Shown: positions 46,982 through 62,936, counted from the stretch's first letter. The stretch: DNA of 64,000 nt from Flaccisagitta enflata (GCA_965153355.1 OZ231127.1:96906001-96970000); one strand, 5' to 3'. The notes: generated by a model from the letters alone, not told the origin. Program-made: numbers and translations.

Positions 46982-47401
46982 TTGTTTTTTTTTTTTCGTT
47001 TCGTAATCTGTATACTTGGAAACTTGTCAGTCTCTCACTTCCCCAGACTTTAATGTTATGTCATGTTTTAGAAATATTCAGTGATTAACAGTTTCTGATA
47101 CAAGGCAACCCAAACAATGTTGGTTGGTTTATGATTTTGGTTGGTATCTTGGTTGGTTGGTTGGTCTATTTAAATAGAGTTTTTGACATAGAATTGTTGA
47201 CACATATTGAAAAGTTTGTTTCCAAAACGCAGAAAATTCTCTTTCTTGTCATATTTGAATTTTGGTGTCCATTACTTCAGAATTGTCTGTTATCACAGAC
47301 CGTCTATCTCTGTCTTTTTGTTTGTCTCACTGTTTCCTGTTTTTGCATTATTCTGTCAGTCCATCTCAGCTTTCAACATTCTGTTTGTTTGTCTGCTCTC
47401 G

Positions 47402-49049
<1,648 letters not shown>

Positions 49050-49201
49050 CACCGTTTTAAAGCGGAGATTATTTGAGGATGAATGGAACTTGGCTCTGTA
49101 ATGGCTTTCAGTTGTAAACGTTTTTGCCCTCCCATTAATGAGATAATGTGTTATCTGGTAACTTTCTTCCTTCCTTTTCTCCTTCTCTTTCTTTATTTTT
49201 T

Positions 49202-49319
49202 AGGTGCGACAAAGCACCTCTATCACTGGCTGTGTCTGTCGGTCGGTCTGTCGGTCGGTCTGTAACGCATGCGTTCGACGATCCACACGTCGCACCTTAT
49301 TGGCCTACTTGGCCTTGTT
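49202..49319 (+). mobile_element. HHE element, subfamily D, 118 bp
   Basis: The head AGGTGCGACAAAGCACCTCT has a six-pair stem (AGGTGC/GCACCT), then ATCACTGGCTGTGTCTGTCG and a GTCGGTCG run. The tail CACACGTCGCACCTTATTGG ends TACTTGGCCTTGTT. GTCGCACCT is the exact reverse complement of the head start AGGTGCGAC. Confidence 0.75.
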
Positions 49320-49620
49320 AATGTGGTTCCACATTTGTGGAAATAATTGCGGCCATTGTTGAATCGTGTCATGCATTTTTCTTTTCAAGTTCAGCCAGTC
49401 CAGTGTAGAGCTTTCCTTTCTAATTCAACTTTTACATTCTCTATGAGAAAATGGGCCGCTATGGACTTTGTTTTTGTTTTTCTATGTATTTTTGTTCCCG
49501 GCCTTGAGGCTTGAATTCAAGCCTTGATGCTTTTTGACGTCAGTCTCAAGGCTCAAACGTCAGCCATGAGGGTCAAATAACAACCGCAAAGCTTAAATAT
49601 CGACTGAAAGGTGCAATTAA

Positions 49621-50044
<424 letters not shown>

Positions 50045-50217
50045 TTCCATTGCAGGTGTCACTCTTTCTTAACTCGATATGTCTTGACGTCTCCCTTGAC
50101 TACAGAACAGAATAAGCCAACAGCGATATTAGACATTTCCCGCTCTCGCCAAGAAGACAGATACAACGATGACGACGATGACGATGACGATGACGACGAC
50201 GACGACGACGACGGCGA

Positions 50218-50248
<31 letters not shown>

Positions 50249-50429
50249 AAAAACGGCTAAGAAGACGTTGACGTTTTGTGTCTAAGACAAAGAAGGGAAA
50301 TTTCTCTTAAGCCAAGATCACATGTCTGATAACACGACAAGGATTCACATTCGTTTCGCCTTTTCTCTTATATATTACTTTTTATACCGACGTGTGTGTG
50401 AAGGAGACATATCAGCCTTCCCAGTATAC

Positions 50430-52515
<2,086 letters not shown>

Positions 52516-52791
52516 ACTGCACAGTTGCATACATTAAGAATAGGAATTGGCTTTGTCGGATGAAGGTTTTAAGTTTTAACCCACGGACAGTTAAAGAGGA
52601 AGGAGAGTAATTTTCCTCTTACATTTAATGCCATCTGCTTTGGAAAACTGATCCTAGAAATGCACCAATATCTATGTTTATCTGAACTCTGACCTTGAAC
52701 CATAAACTTTTGACATGTAATCTTGTTTACTCCAAGATTCGAATTCCATTATCGTACAGGAACAAGGCCGGATACACGGCTACCAGTTTTT

Positions 52792-52978
52792 AGTCGCGTG
52801 CACGCGACTCTACAACCCACTTTGTCGGTTGGTCGGTCGGTCGGTTGGTCGGTCGGTCGGTTGGTAGGTCACGTTTTACCTTTTTTTATGATTTTTTTTC
52901 ACCAAATAGTATAGTGACCTCAAATATGGCCCCTGCCCACCCGCACGCGACTTCGGTAGCCGTGTATCCTGCCTTGTT
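52792..52978 (+). mobile_element. HHE element, subfamily A
   Basis: The head is AGTCGCGTGCACGCGACTCT, then ACAACCCAC and (GGTCGGTT)n. The tail is CGCACGCGACTTCGGTAGCC ending GCCTTGTT. It is preceded at 52761-52786 by an inverted tail fragment (AACAAGGCCGGATACACGGC). The whole is mirrored at 60257-60456. Confidence 0.8.
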
Positions 52979-53113
52979 ATGCAAAAGGTCGTACAGCAAC
53001 AAGGTTGATTACATGGCTGCATACACGACCGGATACACGGCTAACAGTTGCGTGAGTTTACATGCAAAAGGTTGAACAACTGCGGCTCTCGTCTTTTTTT
53101 TCGCCGTAAACAC

Positions 53114-53295
53114 GTACAGTGGAACCTCACAATAACAGACCCGCCTTTAAAGATTTACCATCTATAAAAGTCAAAATCTAAGGTCCCTTAAAATCATTTT
53201 TTATGTGATTTTATCTCTCTTTAAAAGTAAACCTGAGATAAAAGTAAAAAATCTTAAATCCCAATGGGACCGATGAGGCGGGCCGTACTGTACAC
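53114..53295. mobile_element. Short pogo-like MITE
   Basis: The left end CAGTGGAACCTCACAATAAC resembles the CAGTGGAACCTC ends of pogo/Tigger elements. The right end GGCGGGCCGTACTGTA is a shorter inverted match (GGCGGG/CCCGCC, TACAGT/ACTGTA). The interior can fold (AAAGTCAAAATCTAAGGTCC and GTAAAAAATCTTAAATCCCA). Confidence 0.5.
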
Positions 53296-53514
53296 CGCGC
53301 ATGTGCATATGTACACGCACACGTACACCTACAGTGCTCAGTTTCACAGCGAGATGTCGTTGCTTTCGATTAACGCTCCGAGACTCGCTCGTTTGGCCCA
53401 GAAACAAAATGGCAAGATTCGGGGCATGTAACTGCGCGCAGGGTAGTACAACGATTGACCCACATTTTGAGGGAGAGAACCCGTTAGGAGCGAAGACCAA
53501 TTTTAAGTCGCGTG

Positions 53515-53694
53515 CTACGCCACTCTACACCCCGCTTTGTCCGTCGGTCGGTTGGTTGGTTGGTCAGACTTTTCTTTTTTTTTTATGTTTTTTATTCTTT
53601 GACCGTACTGCTCCTGCACAAATTCTCTGGTGACCTCAAATATGGCCCCTGCCCATCCGCACGCGATTGGGGTAGCCGTGTATCCGGCCTTGTT
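53515..53694 (+). mobile_element. HHE element, subfamily A
   Basis: The head is AGTCGCGTGCTACGCCACTC, then TACACCCCGC. The tail is CCGCACGCGATTGGGGTAGC ending GTATCCGGCCTTGTT. Confidence 0.75.
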
Positions 53695-53699
53695 TTTCT

Positions 53700-54193
53700 C
53701 AGAATCAACGGGCCAGTAAAGTATTGACTCAGGATTTATTTTCTGCTTTGATATATGAAGAGATAAAAAATATCTTCCGAGCCAATGATGTTGTAGCAAC
53801 TTTGACACACGCGGAAAGATTTTACAATCTAATGATTTTAAAACTTTTTTTAATTTTCTTGCTGACATTCTTACCATTTTGTGAACTGAAATCAGGGCTT
53901 TAAAACCTAATATTAAGCCGCTCTTAGCTACCTACTTAACTTACGCCACCAAAAACTCCTACCTCAACACACTGCCCAAGTAGTTATGGTGGTGGTTGTT
54001 GCTGTGGTTGTTGCTAATGTTGTTGCTGTTGTTGTTGCTGTTGTTGTTGTGGTGGTGGTAATGGCGATGGCGGTGTATTGTGCGTGCAGTTCGTGACGAT
54101 GATGATGACGACAGTATTGATGATTTTGATTATGATGATCATAATGATTATGATGATTTTAATGACAACGGTGACAACTTCACCACGTTTTAG
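53700..54193. other. Intron sequence upstream of the dynein-like exon
   Basis: Unique-looking DNA with a GTTGTTGCTGTT run (53990-54050) and an ATGATGATG-rich stretch. No earlier exon was found. Confidence 0.4.
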
Positions 54194-54365
54194 GTTTTTC
54201 GATCACGAATCTTGCGAGTTGATTGATCATTTGTTCGAGTGGATGGTGGATCCTTGTCTTTACTTCGTCCAACACAACTGCAAATTCCAAATGAGTTTAA
54301 GCGCAGCCACAGCCCCCATTCATATGGTCAGACAGCTTCAAACGCTGTTTTCCTGTCTGTTTAAG
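54194..54365 (+). CDS. Exon of a dynein heavy chain-like gene
   Basis: The acceptor is CCACGTTTTAG and the donor TTTAAG|GTGAGA. The exon is 172 nt, one base plus 57 codons, ending in phase 0. The peptide includes ESCELIDHLFEWMVDPCLYF, VQHNCKFQMSLSAATAPIHM and VRQLQTLFSCLF. The pattern LFxxxVDPCLxFVxxNCK, about 15 residues, then HxVxxLxxLFxCLL is typical of the helical segment after AAA2 and before AAA3 in dynein heavy chains. These are microtubule motors; an axonemal chain seems more likely by feel, but I cannot separate subfamilies from one exon. Other exons must lie outside the recognised parts of the window. The clean splice sites and exon-size frame favour a real exon over a pseudogene. 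Confidence 0.6.
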
Positions 54366-54394
54366 GTGAGACGTGTGGGTAGATGATAATGAAA

Positions 54395-54470
54395 GGGATA
54401 AGAATGATGATGATGATGATGATGATGAATGAATGAATGAATGAATGAATGAATGAATGAATGAACGAAT
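54395..54470 (+). repeat. (GATG)n/(GAAT)n microsatellite
   Basis: ATGATGATG followed by GAATGAATGAAT, close to the dynein-like exon. Confidence 0.95.
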
Positions 54471-55114
54471 TTGATTTACGAAAACAAATAAAGACATTTA
54501 CAATACTACGTATTGTAAAAGAGCAAATATTGCTTCGAGGGATAGCCCGTTAAGTCGCATAGAAGACTTTTTTACCTACGGGGTCCCTTATGGACATCTA
54601 TCAGCTGGGGAGTAACAAAGGTAGTAGAGCTAATTACCGGTATTTTTGTGCTTTCTTCAAGCCGTGCGTTTGCCAGGTTAACTTTAGTCAAACATTATAA
54701 GCGATCTTTTAGTGGAAAGCCCCCGACCTATGCTTCATTTCGATACCAATTTTAACATGTTTTACCAAATCTGGCATGTTTGTGTACCTTACATAAAAAA
54801 TGGTCAAAAAAAAATGGCGATGATGAGGGTCCGGTAATTTTACCAAAATCATACCAGAAGTAGCTCTTGCCAAGGGCTTATCATGGGTGAATTCATTTCA
54901 ACTCGGACTCACCCCCTAGTTAGTCGAATTGAGCTCCAAAATTACATGGTAATTAAGCCTAATTACTCAACACAGTCATTAGCTTTAATACCCAGTCGGG
55001 GACTTGAACTAACCTGCAGTAACTAGAGGTATTAAATTTAATGCCTCTTTCTCTGTTGTTTTCGCGGGCAAGAGACAGAGGGTCATACCAACTCAAGGGA
55101 TAGAGTATGTTTTT
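54471..55114. other. No feature recognised
   Basis: Unique-looking DNA in the presumed intron downstream of the dynein-like exon. Confidence 0.4.
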
Positions 55115-55379
55115 AGTTGCGGACGCACAACTCTTTAAGAGGCATTGTCCGTCAGTCCGTCCGTCCGTCCGTCCGTCCGTCCGTCCGTCCGTCCGTCCGT
55201 CCGTCCGTCCGTCCGTCCATCCGTCCGTCCGTCCGTCCGTCCGTCCGTAGAGGTGATCGAGTTGAAAAGTGGAATAATGAGCGGTTTGGACACTTTTTAG
55301 GTATGTTTGTGTATGGAGTAGGGTTTGGATGCCCCTGCCCACCCGACCGCAACGATATTGTGACCCCGCGTCACTTGTT
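55115..55379 (+). mobile_element. HHE element, subfamily C, long (GTCC)n
   Basis: The head is AGTTGCGGACGCACAACTCT, then TTAAGAGGCATTGTCCGTCA. About 24 GTCC units (55151-55250) follow. The body is GTTGAAAAGTGGAATAATGA. The tail is GACCGCAACGATATTGTGAC ending CGCGTCACTTGTT. Confidence 0.8.
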
Positions 55380-55521
55380 TATTCACAGATTCATAATTCA
55401 AATACTTTGTTTGTCCATCCTTCCGTTGGTTGGTTCGTCAGTCTCTCTGTAATATATCACATTTATTTACAAACAGAGTGAAGCATATCAAGTTGGAAAG
55501 TGTGAAAATGCGTATTATTGA

Positions 55522-55525
<4 letters not shown>

Positions 55526-55617
<92 letters not shown>

Positions 55618-55620
55618 TGT
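55526..55620 (+). repeat. (TG)n microsatellite
   Basis: About 95 bp of TG. Confidence 0.98.
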
Positions 55621-55679
55621 TTGTTTAGGGAGAGTGGGGGGTCGGACTGAGCGCCCCTGCCAACCTGTTTGCGACAATA

Positions 55680-56218
55680 TTCATAGATTTACTGACAATT
55701 TATAAACAGTCGGCAATCTATTACACACAAGCAGATGAACAGATAACACGCATTTAATATGACATCGTACAAGTATTTGAGCAGGGTCGGTCTCTGAGGC
55801 CACCTGAATATGATCGGGATGTGCCTTCTGAAGGCCGGAAAACTTTCGGCAAAAAAAATCCGCCCAGGAAAAATCGTTCACAGAGGAGAATGTCATGTTT
55901 TACACTCACATTTTTTTCAAATCTTTGGCCAATCTCTTTCATATCTCTGCAATATCTTATGTTTCTTGGGCAAAAATCTGAATTCTCCAGGGAATCTAAC
56001 ATAATTTTCTAAGTAGAATCCAAATCTGGCGTCGAAAATGAGTGACTGACGCTAGATGGCGCAAAATGACGCCTTTTATTGGAGCGCCACTTCCAACAAA
56101 CTGACATACTCTTCTCTGCTCTTACCTTCTCATTTCTCTTCCCTTCTCTTCTAATCCTTTCTTTGCTGGAATGGATTCTTCCTTATCTTATTCTTGAGTT
56201 CCTATTGTGTTTAAATAA
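55680..56218. other. No gene recognised
   Basis: On the minus strand, TATTGCAG|AGATATG and AAAAAAAT|GTGAGTG could bound a 38-nt exon at about 55954-55917, but nothing supports the peptide. Confidence 0.25.
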
Positions 56219-56425
56219 ATGATCATGCTATCAGGGAAAAACAAGGAAAGCCTCGTAGAGAAAATTCAAGCTCTCGTATTGCTGCCGGCGGCTAACTTTC
56301 ACGCAATGTTGTCACACTTTGCACAAAAAGAAAACAATGCTATTATTAAGTGCCCTCTTGGTTCAAATATTTGGCGAGGGAGTGGATATTCTAGCCATGA
56401 TGCGCTAGTTGAGCATTACAACTAG
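56219..56425 (+). other. Open frame of 68 codons, unknown
   Basis: The frame reads MIMLSGKNKESLVEKIQALV and continues with LLPAANFHAMLSHFAQKENN before ending VEHYN. Composition is protein-like and not a simple repeat. I recognise no family and see no clear splice sites. It lies 100 bp before a MITE. Confidence 0.25.
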
Positions 56426-56527
56426 GTCTGAAGCAAAAAGAAACAAGCCCGACCAGGCAACGATGTGTCCGGACTGTGTCTCAGCGTGTACTGAACAAGT
56501 GAACATAGAGAGACATATGGACAAATA

Positions 56528-57104
56528 CAGAAGAAGCGTTTATACAAGGTGTGAACCCGCTAAAACTGAAGCACCCCCCCTTACAGATCAAACTACAGCA
56601 ATAAATAGTTATTATTGGGTCATAAATCATAGTTTAGGATTTTACAAATGGCGCCACCAAGGAGATTTTGAAATTTCCACTCCAGTTTGGAGTTATGGCA
56701 TAAAATCTTTAATTCTATGAACATTCAAAAGAATTTGTAGTCACGTGCACGCGACTCTACAACCCGCTTTGTCTGTTGGTTGGTTGGTTGGTTGATTGGT
56801 TGGTTGGTCACATTTTTATGATTTTAATTCTTTAACCTCACTGCTCCTGTCCAAATGGTCTAATGACCTCAAATATGGCCCCTACTCACCCGCACGCGAC
56901 TTCGGTAGCCGTGTATCCGGCCTTGTTATAAGCAATATCTTGAGTTAAAAGTCAAAATTTAAAAATCGCTCTGTTGGCGCCACTTGTATTGATACAAACC
57001 TTCTTTTTTTATCCCAAAAGCTTTTGTAATGTAATTTGTTAATGTTGTACGTGGGGGTGCTACAGTTTTTAGGGGGTTTACGCCTTGTATTTAGCACTTC
57101 TCTG
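56528..57104. mobile_element. Foldback MITE carrying a nested HHE
   Basis: The outer left end CAGAAGAAGCGTTTATACAA, with CTAAAACTGAAGCACCCCCC, is inverted at the right end, CACGTACAAC-side GTGGGGGTGCTACAGTTTTT and TTGTATTTAGCACTTCTCTG. TA flanks both sides. The HHE at 56739-56927 interrupts it. It is the same family as 59338-59755. Confidence 0.65.
56739..56927 (+). mobile_element. HHE element, subfamily A, nested in a MITE
   Basis: The head is AGTCACGTGCACGCGACTCT, then ACAACCCGCTTTGTCTG and (GGTT)n. The tail is CGCACGCGACTTCGGTAGCC ending GTATCCGGCCTTGTT. The two halves of the surrounding MITE are on either side. Confidence 0.75.
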
Positions 57105-57189
57105 TAGACCAATGCAACGACGGAGTAGTGAAAAATGCTCGCGAAATATGTTTGTCGATCATTTTATTCAGTATAGGCTCTCACCGTGC

Positions 57190-57310
57190 CAATAAACAGC
57201 CAAGAAACGCGGTGTTTGCACAGGCGTAACGGACGGACATATGGATGTACGGACGGACAGACAAACAGATAGAGAAACCCTCTCATAGAGATGCGTTCCT
57301 GACGGACGCA
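57190..57310 (-). mobile_element. HHE-like element, variant head
   Basis: The minus-strand head ATGCGTCCGTCAGGAACGCA T can pair ATGCGT with ACGCAT. It is followed by CTCTATGAGAGGGTTTCTCT, the usual position of CTCTATAAGAGGC, then GTCTGTCCGTCCGT. The tail is not recognisable. Confidence 0.45.
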
Positions 57311-57453
57311 TTTAAAAACACGTATTTTAAACTTCTTACAATTCAATACTCAATACTCAATATCTGTCCTTTCCATCGTTTTCTTTTCTCTTTTCATTTT
57401 TCATTTCTTGTTTGTTTTTAAATCACCGTCTTTCACCACCCACATACGACCTT

Positions 57454-57489
<36 letters not shown>

Positions 57490-57902
57490 CTTTCAACTTT
57501 CTTGTGCCATAAATTTTAGTTTTTCCTTAAAGACGTTCAAAGAATAATTCATTTTACAGCTGTTTAAACTCGAGGCCGGTGCAGTGTTTGGGAAATGATT
57601 CATGTAAGGGTAAAACTGAGCGTGGTCGTCAAAGGGACTCATTCAAGGGGAACTATTCTTTCTGATTGATTCAGGGGTGTATATAGTTGAGCGGCTTTTG
57701 ATTTTATACCCCCCTCCCTTTGATTTTCTTCCCCACGACGCGTCGCCACATGTTACAAAATCTATGATTTTCTTTCCCACAAAGCAATAAAACAGTATGT
57801 ATGAGCTTTTGATAGTGTTAGATTGTGTTGTAGTAATCAAATATTACCTTTTGGTATTACCAAAAGTGGTTAATCTTCAAAAATTTTCTTTTTCTTTTTT
57901 TT
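57311..57902. other. No gene recognised
   Basis: Contains a (CT)n tract at 57456-57486 and a CCCCCCTCCC-type stretch near 57710. No exon was seen. Confidence 0.4.
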
Positions 57903-58259
57903 AGTCGCGTGCACGCGACTCTACAACCCGCTTTGTCGGTCCATCCGTCGGTCCGTCCGTCGGTCCGTCTGTCCATCCGTCCGTCACACTTTACTTTTTT
58001 GTACTATAACGTCAACTCTTAGGTCATTCTAAGTTGTTTTGAGTCATTTATAGTTATTCTAAGTCATTTTGAGTCATTCTAAGTCATTTTAAGTCAATTT
58101 AAGTTATATTAAGTCATTTTTGGTCATTAGGGTTTTTAGTCATTTTATGTCAATTTTGGTCATTTTAGTCATTCTAAGTCATTGAAAGTCATTCCAAGTC
58201 ATTCTAAGTCATTCTTTGTCTGTAAGTCTCGCACGCGACTTATAGGTGTTGGCCTTGTT
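57903..58259 (+). mobile_element. HHE element with AAGTCATTCT core
   Basis: The head is AGTCGCGTGCACGCGACTCT, then ACAACCCGCTTTGTCGGTCC and a GTCCGTCC run. The core, 58020-58215, is about 18 units of TAAGTCATTT/C. The tail is TCGCACGCGACTTATAGGTG ending TTGGCCTTGTT. Confidence 0.75.
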
Positions 58260-58356
58260 TTTTCAAGCTTTTGATTTTCTTCCCCATCTCCCCCCCCCCC
58301 CCGGGGGGGGGGGAATGCTCAACTTTATACACGCCTGGATTGAACTCTCTTTTTTT

Positions 58357-58861
58357 GGTCGCGGACACGCAACTCTATAAAAGGCTACGCCTGTCCCTTT
58401 GTCCGTCCTTCCGTCTGTAGATTTGTCCATCTGTCTGTAGATTTTGGATGTACATCCCTACCCAACCATCGCACCACGTAATCTGAGGTGAGATTAAAAC
58501 CCGAGGTATACTCGGGTATTTGGGTATGCTCGGGTATTGCTCGGGTATTGCTTCGGTATTGCTCGGGTATTACTTAAGTATTGCTTGGGTATGCTCGGGT
58601 ATGCCCGGTTATTTTTTTGGCATTGCTTTGGTATTGCTCGGGAATGCTCGGGTATGCTCGGGTATGCTCAGGTATTTGGGTATGCTCGGGTATTGCTTGG
58701 GTATTGCCTGGGTATTGCTCGGGTATTGCTTGGGTATTGCTTGGGTATTTCTTGGGTATGCTCGGGTATGCTCGGGTATTGCTCGGGTATTAATCTCACA
58801 TTTTTCTATTAGAGATGACCAGGTGCATCGCCAACGATCTTGAGACCCCGCGTCACTTGTT
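58357..58861 (+). mobile_element. HHE element, subfamily C, with GCTCGGGTATT core
   Basis: The head is GGTCGCGGACACGCAACTCT, then ATAAAAGGCTACGCC and GTCCGTCC. The core, 58515-58795, is a 10-16 bp minisatellite (GCTCGGGTATTGCTTGGGTA). The tail is CGCCAACGATCTTGAGACCC ending CGCGTCACTTGTT. The core sits where other copies have 60-100 bp of unique body. Confidence 0.65.
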
Positions 58862-59337
58862 TTCAACAATAGTACCTCAAAGCAGGGGTTGTTTTGCAAA
58901 AGGACTCATAGAAAAAAAAACCTTGTTGCGAAGGAACCAACCCTTTCCCTTCTGTGTTGGCAAATCTAGATTATCGTAAAAAAAAGCACCAAAAGCCAAA
59001 CTGCATTCCTCTTATATGAATTGGCCATCCATGCAGTAACTAATTGTGGTCAACAAAAAGATAACCAATTCATATCTATAATCTAATTCGGCCTAATGTT
59101 GGCAAATAAAAGAGTCATAAGTCAAAATTGATGTTTTTTTTTACAGTAGTAATGTTTGTTTGAATTTCTTTCTAGACGTCTTTTCCCGCGGCTGTACGAC
59201 GTTAAGGATGAGTCGTTTAGTTGGTTGGTCGGTTGTATGGCTAGTTGGTTGGTCGGTCTGTGGGTTGGTTGAATGATTTGTCCGTCGATGGGCAGATCAA
59301 TTTGTTGGCCGCATGGTCAGTCTCTTACACACACTTA
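58862..59337. other. No feature recognised
   Basis: Unique-looking sequence; a GGTTGGTCGGTTG run lies at 59220-59270. Confidence 0.4.
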
Positions 59338-59755
59338 CAGACAATAGTGAAATACAAGAAGTTAAACCCCCAAAAACTGTAGCCCCCCCCCGTACAGCTG
59401 CAACCGTTCAATAAAGAAATGCAGATAAGATAGGGAATGGAAGCTTACATCAATACAATTAGCCTCATCAGAGCGATTTTTGAATTTCAATCCCAGTAAA
59501 AAGTTACAGCTTAAAAACTAGCCAAAATTAGAATTTTTTAAATATGGTTAAATATATAATTTTTTACTAGTTTTTTTTGCTATAATTCTTTACAAGGTAT
59601 GAAATTCCAAAATCGCTCTGATGAGGCTAATTGTATTGCTATAGGCTTCCATTCCCTACCTTATATGTCTTTCTTCATTTCCCAGTTGAGGCTGTAGGGG
59701 GGGGGGGGTGCTACAGTTTTTGGGGGGTTTACTTCTTGTATTTCACTTTCGTCTG
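59338..59755. mobile_element. Foldback MITE with C-rich arms
   Basis: The left arm includes GTGAAATACAAGAAGTTAAA and CCCCCAAAAACTGTAGC. The right arm is the inverse: GCTACAGTTTTTGGGGGGTT and TACTTCTTGTATTTCAC. Inner arms also pair (TCAGAGCGATTTTTGAATTT and GAAATTCCAAAATCGCTCTG). TA flanks both ends. Confidence 0.8.
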
Positions 59756-59765
59756 TATTGTTTTT

Positions 59766-59892
59766 GGTTTTTCTGTTTGTTTTTTGTTTTTTGTTTTTTG
59801 TTTTTTGTTTTTTGTTTTTTGTTTTTTGTTTTTTGTTTTTTGTTTTTTGTTTTTTGTTTTTTGTTTTTTGTTTTTTGTTTTTTGTTTTTTAT
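59766..59892 (+). repeat. (GTTTTTT)n 7-bp repeat
   Basis: About 17 units of TTTTTTG, followed by a T-rich stretch. Confidence 0.96.
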
Positions 59893-59984
59893 TTTTTTGT
59901 TTTTTATCTTTATTTCTTTTTTTTTTTTTTTTAACAAACTGTTTCAGAATAACTTCCCCCGCCCAAATGATTGATAACTGATGA

Positions 59985-60256
59985 GCCTCGTTTCTATACA
60001 ACCCTTTGCATATAGACTCACCTGGCTGGTAGCCATGACTGGTCGCTTGAATGGTAACCATGTATCCGGCCGTGTTCCTTTACGACCTTTTGCATATAGA
60101 CTAACTCATCTGGTAGCCATGTATCCGGCCGTGTATTCAACCTTGTTGCTGTACAACCTTTTGCATGTAAACTCACTCAACTGGTAGCCGTGTATACGGT
60201 CGTGTATGCAGCCGTGTAATCATTAATCAACCTCATTGCTGCACGATCTTTTGCAT
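59985..60256. repeat. Tandem 'TTTGCATATAGACTCACCTG' units at the inner arm end
   Basis: Three to four units of roughly 70 bp, each with ACCTTTTGCATATAGACT, GGTAGCCATGTATCCGGCCG and TGTTCCTTTACGACC. One such unit is shared with the left arm at 52979-53078. Confidence 0.7.
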
Positions 60257-60456
60257 AACAATGTCGGATACACGGCTACCGAAGTCGCGTACGGGTGGGC
60301 AGGGGCCATATTTGAGGTCACATTGCTATTTGGGTAGGAGCAGTGTGGTAAAAGAATAGAATCATAAAAAAAGTAAAACGTGACCGACCAACCGACTGAC
60401 CGACCAATCGACCGACCGATGGACAAAGCGGGTTGTAGAGTCGCGTGCACGCGACT
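60257..60456 (-). mobile_element. HHE element, subfamily A (mirror of 52792-52978)
   Basis: The minus-strand head AGTCGCGTGCACGCGACTCT is at 60456-60439. The tail at 60257 ends CCGACATTGTT. The same flanking sequence as the left-arm copy shows that it was duplicated with the arm. Confidence 0.8.
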
Positions 60457-60733
60457 AAAAACTGGTGGCCGTGTATCCGGCCTTGTTCCTGTACGATAAT
60501 GGAATTCGAATCTTGGAGTAAACAAGATTATGTCAAAAGTTTATGGTTCAAGGTCAGAGTTCAGATAAACAAAGATATTGGTGCATTTTTAGGATCAGTT
60601 TTCCAAAGCAGATGGCATTAAATGTAAGAGGAAAATTACTCTCCTTCCTCTTTAACTGTCCGTGGGTTAAAACCTTCATCCGACAAAACCAATTCCTATT
60701 CTTAATGTATGCAACTGTGAACTGTGTGGGTAA

Positions 60734-60992
<259 letters not shown>

Positions 60993-61164
60993 ATACTGGG
61001 AAGGCTGATATGTCTCTTTCACACACACGTCGGTATAAAAAGTAATATATGAGAGAAAAGGCGAAATGGATGTGAATCCTTGTCGTGTTATCAGACATGT
61101 GATCTTGGCTTGAGAGAAATTTCCTTTCTTTGTCTTAGACTAAAAACGTCAACGTCTTCTTTGC

Positions 61165-61185
61165 CGTTTTTGTCGTCGTCGCCGT

Positions 61186-61262
<77 letters not shown>

Positions 61263-61322
61263 TGGTCATCGTCATCGTCATCGTCGTCGTCATCATCGTC
61301 ATCGTCATCGTCGTCGTCGTCA
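61165..61322 (+). repeat. (GTC)n trinucleotide microsatellite
   Basis: GTCGTC with CATCGT variants. The left arm has the matching ACG tract at 50165-50250, which is shorter. Confidence 0.96.
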
Positions 61323-61441
61323 TATCTGTCTCCTTGGCGAGAGCGGGAAATGTCTAATATCGCTGTTGGCTTATTCTGTTCTGTAGTCAAGGGAGACGTC
61401 AAGACATATCGAGTTAAGAAAGAGTGACACCTGCAATGGAA

Positions 61442-61785
<344 letters not shown>

Positions 61786-62033
61786 ACCTTTCAGTCGATA
61801 TTTAAGCTTTGCGGTTGTTATTTGACCCTCATGGCTGACGTCTGAGCCTTGAGACTCACGTCAAAAAGCATCAAGGCTTGAATTCAAGCCTCAAGGCCGG
61901 GAACAAAAATACGTACGAAACAAAAACAAAGTCCATAGCGGCCCATTTTCTCATAGAGAATGTAAAAGTTGAATTAGAAAGGAAAGCTCTACACTGGACT
62001 GGCTGAACTTGAAAAGAAAAAAAAGTAAGAAAA

Positions 62034-62151
62034 AACAAGGCCAAGTAGGCCAATAAGGTGCGACGTGTGGATCGTCGAACGCATGCGTTACAGACCGACC
62101 GACAGACCGACCGACAGACACAGCCAGTGATAGAGGTGCTTTGTCGCACCT
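62034..62151 (-). mobile_element. HHE element, subfamily D (mirror of 49202-49319)
   Basis: The minus-strand head AGGTGCGACAAAGCACCTCT is at 62151-62132. The tail GTCGCACCTTATTGGCCTAC ends TTGGCCTTGTT. It is identical in layout to the left-arm copy. Confidence 0.75.
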
Positions 62152-62299
62152 AAAAAATAAAGAAAGAGAAGGAGAAAAAGAAGGAAGAAAGTTACCAGAT
62201 AACACATTATCTCATTAATGGGAGGGCAAAAACGTTTACAACTGAAAGCCATTACAGAGCCAAGTTCCATTCATCCTCAAATAATCTCCGCTTTAAAAT

Positions 62300-62830
<531 letters not shown>

Positions 62831-62936
62831 GCATCCAAAACCATTCAAGCTTCGATCTCAAAGACTGAAATGGAAGTTACAACTCAAACAACTCAATTGA
62901 ATTGCAATGAGATAGCAACAGAGAGAAATACAGAGA

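Noticed and set aside
55917-55954. 38-nt minus-strand exon with AG and GTGAGT borders
   Set aside because: Too short to judge, with no peptide match or phase partner.
59631-59981. Phe-Val-Cys frame resembling a membrane protein
   Set aside because: It is the (GTTTTTT)n repeat.
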